This document shows, in pieces, positions 6,865-9,048 of a stretch of DNA of 9,048 nt (positions within the stretch are counted from its first letter, which is position 1; the number at the start of each line of letters is the position of its first letter). The notes under the pieces are model-generated. The model was not told the origin of the DNA, did not search any database, and was given only the letters and a program-made list of their open reading frames with translations. The position numbers and the translations under genes are program-made. The stretch comes from an uncultured Eubacteriales bacterium (lineage in GTDB: Bacteria; Bacillota; Clostridia; Oscillospirales; Acutalibacteraceae). Location: the NCBI GenBank assembly GCA_900321595.1, contig ONWP01000201.1:1-9048 (forward strand). Direction: 5' to 3'.

Positions 6865-7734
6865 TTGTTAGCAGATCTGCACTGTCACACGAAGTTGTCG
6901 GACGGCTCGCTGGGTCTGGAGGATATCATTTCTCTGGCGGCGAAGAAGGGCGTTGACACAATTTCCGTGACCGATTGTGACTGTACTGCAGGCGCAGCCA
7001 GAGCGAAGGTCATCGGCCAGAGAAAAAACGTAAACGTGATCCCCGGGGTCCAGATCACGGCGACGGATCCCCAGACGGGGAACAATATGCATATCCTGGC
7101 GTATCTGTGCGACGCGCCGGACCGGCTCGCCGGTCTGTGCCAGCGCAACTCGCTAATCCGCAAGCGGGCCGCCATGGTGATGATCAGCCGCGTGTGCGAC
7201 CGGTACCCGGTGACGCCGGAGCTGGTTCAGCGCTGCGCGACGGGGTCGACGAATATCTACGTGCCGCACATCATGCAGTCGCTGGTCGAGTGCGGTCTTG
7301 ACAACCGCCTTTTCGGCGATCTGTACGAGAAGCTGTTCACGCCGGACAGCCCGGAGTCGGTGCTGGTCAACGCGCGTTACACGGACGTGTACCGCGTGCT
7401 TGAGGAGATCGACAACGCCGGCGGCGTCAGCGTGCTGGCGAACCCGATCGCGGACGGCTGCGCCGACCGCATCGCGGATCTGGCGGAAAACGGCCTGTGC
7501 GGCGTGCAGGCGTGGCATCCGGATATGACGGCGAACGATACGGACGCGCTGCTGAGCGTCGCGAAAAAGAACAAGCTGCTCGCCGTGGGCGGAACGGATT
7601 TCAGAGGCATGTACAGCGACAGCATCGTCAGCGTGGGCGACGTGGGAACGCCCAAGACGCAGCTGAACGAGCTGCTGAACTTCAAAACGAAGAAGAAAAG
7701 GATGCTCAAAAAACAGGCCGAAGGCACGGTCTGA
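6865..7734 (+). CDS. PHP-domain protein with substituted metal-binding residues
   Basis: 289 residues, initiated at TTG. The fold is recognised from the PHP motif I near the start (D4-L-H6-C-H8, then S12-D13-G14) and the later motifs in correct order. Active PHP enzymes of the TrpH/YciV type (phosphoesterases, 5'-3' exonuclease RNase AM) bind metals through conserved His, Glu and Asp residues. Here several are changed: TDHD reads T36-D-C38-D, PGVE reads P60-G-V-Q63, AHP reads A192-N193-P, and the final SDFHG reads T244-D245-F-R247-G. Retained are H6, H8, D13, H76 and D245. With four of about nine ligand positions lost, a normal multinuclear metal site seems unlikely. The protein may be a non-catalytic binding protein or use a reduced site; this is inference. 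The middle (about 85-185) is helical, and the C-terminus is very basic (KTKKKRMLKKQ), perhaps for nucleic-acid binding. It forms a likely operon with the next gene, 23 nt away. Confidence 0.85.
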   Translation: MLADLHCHTKLSDGSLGLEDIISLAAKKGVDTISVTDCDCTAGAARAKVIGQRKNVNVIPGVQITATDPQTGNNMHILAYLCDAPDRLAGLCQRNSLIRKRAAMVMISRVCDRYPVTPELVQRCATGSTNIYVPHIMQSLVECGLDNRLFGDLYEKLFTPDSPESVLVNARYTDVYRVLEEIDNAGGVSVLANPIADGCADRIADLAENGLCGVQAWHPDMTANDTDALLSVAKKNKLLAVGGTDFRGMYSDSIVSVGDVGTPKTQLNELLNFKTKKKRMLKKQAEGTV

Positions 7735-7757
7735 AGATCGGAACGGGGAAGAGAACC

Positions 7758-8321
7758 ATGAGCTTAGACGAGGATGTAAAGATCTTTAACCGAAACAAGC
7801 CGTTGTCTTCGTCAGACAGCGGGCCGATGGCGGACGACCTGAAACGGCAGGTCGTGTCAGGCAACATGCAGCGCGCCAGAGATCTGGGCAAGGATATCGC
7901 GCTGTCGTTCCGCAGAGCCGCGGCGCGCGATGAACTGATGGGCCTCGCCGAGAGCGTCGGCGTCGAGCAGGACCGCGCCATCAAGGATCAGGCCATCCTG
8001 CTGAGCGTCTTCACCGCGGAATACTGCATCAAGCGGCACGTGGTCAACCAGTCGCTGGTCGCGGCGGCGGTGGCGGAGCTCTACGACAATCTGCTGGAGG
8101 ATACCCCCCGGCTGTATCAGGATCTGCTGCGCTCGCCGGCGTTCACCTTCTATTATATGAACGTGGACGACGTCGCCGACCCCGATCAGATCGGCAGCAC
8201 CTTCGCCATGCTCTGCGGCAGTCCGCGGGATCTGCGTCTGGCCGAATACGGCGCGCAGGTCTTCGTCAAGGCGCAGGAGACCTACGAGGCGTTCATCCGC
8301 GACGCGGGCATCATGGATTAA
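7758..8321 (+). CDS. Uncharacterised helical protein paired with the PHP gene
   Basis: 187 residues from an ATG preceded by GGGGAAGAG (7745-7753). The frame is open much further upstream, but that part overlaps the PHP gene and is only its shadow. I do not recognise the family. The first 30 residues are polar (NRNKPLSSSDS). Residues 30-120 look almost entirely alpha-helical, with an Ala/Arg-rich amphipathic stretch (ARDLGKDIALSFRRAAARDEL), a hydrophobic helix around 79-90 and another around 98-115. A 'FTFYYMNVDD' segment at 129-138 and a final helix follow. There is no signal peptide, transmembrane helix or metal motif, so it is probably a soluble cytosolic protein. It lies 23 nt behind the PHP gene and ends just before a terminator, so the two are likely co-expressed and may act together. 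Nothing in the sequence shows the activity. Confidence 0.82.
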   Translation: MSLDEDVKIFNRNKPLSSSDSGPMADDLKRQVVSGNMQRARDLGKDIALSFRRAAARDELMGLAESVGVEQDRAIKDQAILLSVFTAEYCIKRHVVNQSLVAAAVAELYDNLLEDTPRLYQDLLRSPAFTFYYMNVDDVADPDQIGSTFAMLCGSPRDLRLAEYGAQVFVKAQETYEAFIRDAGIMD

Positions 8322-8334
8322 ATTGATTCTTTCG

Positions 8335-8368
8335 AAAAGGGCGCGGATCGGTTCCGCGTTCTTTTTTT
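8335..8368 (+). terminator. Intrinsic terminator after the PHP/unknown gene pair
   Basis: CGCGGA (8342-8347) pairs with TCCGCG (8353-8358) around a 5-nt loop. G-T wobbles and an A-run opposite the T-run (AAAAGGG against TTCTTTT) lengthen the stem. TTTTTTT (8362-8368) follows. It begins 13 nt after the stop codon. Confidence 0.85.
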
Positions 8369-8413
8369 GCGGCCGCGCGCGTCAAAAATCCACAAGCTGC
8401 GCAATTTTGGTGG

Positions 8414-8442
8414 TTGATTCTCGATCCGCAAGATGGTACAAT
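8414..8442 (+). promoter_or_regulatory. Sigma-A type promoter for the nitroreductase gene
   Basis: TTGATT (8414-8419) and TACAAT (8437-8442) are separated by 17 nt, giving a transcript start near 8449 and a leader of about 60 nt. The -35 box is identical to that proposed for the dockerin gene. Confidence 0.75.
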
Positions 8443-8460
8443 AAATTGAAAGCTGCACTT

Positions 8461-8492
8461 TTGCCGCCTCGGCGCGGCAGACGATTTTTCTT
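8461..8492 (+). promoter_or_regulatory. Attenuator-like hairpin in the nitroreductase leader
   Basis: TGCCGC (8462-8467) and GCGGCA (8474-8479) form a 6-bp GC-rich stem with a 6-nt loop, extendable by a T-G wobble. It is followed after GACGA by TTTTTCTT (8485-8492). It lies between the promoter and the GGAGG site (8499-8503). It resembles a weak terminator that could cause partial attenuation. No antiterminator partner or leader peptide was identified. Confidence 0.35.
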
Positions 8493-8509
8493 GGAGCGGG
8501 AGGTGCCGT

Positions 8510-9048
8510 ATGGAGCTGAAGGAAGCGATGGAACTGCGGCGTTCCATCCGGCGCTACCGGGCGGATATTCTGCCCCGGGACGCGGCGGAGCAGCTGCGCG
8601 CGGAGATCGGGCGCTGCAACGCGCTGGGCAGGCTGTCCATCCGTCTGGTGACGGGTGAACCGCAGGCGTTCGGCGGGCCGGTCGGCCGGGCGGCGGGCTT
8701 CCGCAACGCGCGGAACTATCTGATCCTGTGCGGCGATCCGGACGTGGATCTGGAGGTGCGCTGCGGCTACTGGGGCGAACACCTGGTCCTGTTCGCGAAG
8801 ACGCTGGGACTGGATTCCTGCTGGGTCGGCGGCAGCTTTAACCGGCGCGTCGTCTCGCGGGAGAAGGAAAAGGGCAAAAAGCTCGTCTGCGTCATCGCCC
8901 TCGGCATTGCCGACGAGGAGGGGCGGGTACACACGCGCAAGCCCTTTGACGAGGTGATCGACGTCGACCGGACGCGCATCCTGCCCGACTGGTTCATCCG
9001 CGGCGTCAACGCGGCGCTCCTTGCGCCGACCGCCATGAACCGGCAGCG
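8510..9048 (+). CDS. Nitroreductase-fold protein (putative TM1586-type), 3' end cut by the window
   Basis: 179 complete codons are visible and the frame is still open at the window edge. The ATG is set by GGAGG (8499-8503) 6 nt upstream. The opening 'MELRRSIRRYRADILP' (7-22) is the classic nitroreductase FMN-phosphate-binding start, with R10, R11, S12 and R14/R15. A central stretch has 'GYWGEHLVLFAKTLGLDSCWVGG' features at 86-108: a helix, then the GLxSCW motif. Then comes 'VCVIALGIADE', and close to the edge 'LLAPTAMNRQ', the second FMN-contacting motif (usually APSAxNxQPW). The order, with the second AP-x-x-x-N-Q motif late in the chain, fits the putative TM1586-type nitroreductase group. 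Such proteins bind FMN and reduce small molecules with NAD(P)H in the cytosol; the substrate is unknown. It has its own promoter and leader hairpin, so it is probably not part of the preceding operon. Confidence 0.88.
   Translation, partial: MELKEAMELRRSIRRYRADILPRDAAEQLRAEIGRCNALGRLSIRLVTGEPQAFGGPVGRAAGFRNARNYLILCGDPDVDLEVRCGYWGEHLVLFAKTLGLDSCWVGGSFNRRVVSREKEKGKKLVCVIALGIADEEGRVHTRKPFDEVIDVDRTRILPDWFIRGVNAALLAPTAMNRQ

Noticed and set aside
7497..7757. Upstream extension of the 187-residue protein
   Set aside because: It overlaps the 3' end of the PHP gene in another frame and is Arg/Glu-rich shadow; a ribosome binding site precedes the ATG at 7758.
8323..8658. 111-codon + strand frame over the nitroreductase promoter
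   Set aside because: It spans the terminator, promoter and leader, and overlaps the nitroreductase gene in another frame.

Overview
The window looks like a chromosomal segment from a GC-rich, anaerobic, Gram-positive member of the Clostridia (Bacillota), plausibly an uncultured Oscillospirales or Christensenellales-type gut bacterium. The evidence is AGGAGG-like ribosome binding sites, sigma-A type promoters in AT-rich gaps, a secreted dockerin/Ig-like protein, a membrane protein with a zinc-ribbon tail, and cysteine-rich cytosolic enzymes. The taxonomic placement is inference. No mobile element, CRISPR array, tRNA or rRNA gene was seen.

Left part (1-4558). A 13-codon tail of an unknown upstream gene (1-42) is followed by a + strand gene for a signal-peptide/stalk/single-TM protein with a C-terminal zinc ribbon (56-1129), which ends at a hairpin terminator. 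Converging on it is a large - strand gene (1388-4558) for a secreted 1056-residue protein with two tandem Ig-like domains and a C-terminal dockerin-like pair of calcium loops. The convergent gap (1130-1387) holds two strong hairpins. The AT-rich divergent gap (4559-4831) carries a promoter for each direction.

Middle part (4832-6703). A Gfo/Idh/MocA-family oxidoreductase and, 34 nt further on, a RadC/JAB-domain protein are probably co-transcribed from one promoter with a perfect TATAAT. They end at a textbook intrinsic terminator.

Right part (6704-9048). After an AT-rich leader with a 10-bp-spaced direct repeat and a hairpin comes a PHP-domain gene that starts at TTG. Four of its expected metal-ligand positions are substituted, so it may not be an ordinary PHP phosphoesterase. 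It is followed 23 nt later by an unrecognised 187-residue helical protein, and the pair ends at an intrinsic terminator. The last gene, with its own promoter and an attenuator-like hairpin, encodes a nitroreductase-fold protein and runs off the window.

Most of this is ordinary chromosome. The degenerate PHP protein and its unknown partner are the most interesting part. No multi-gene defence or mobile system is visible.
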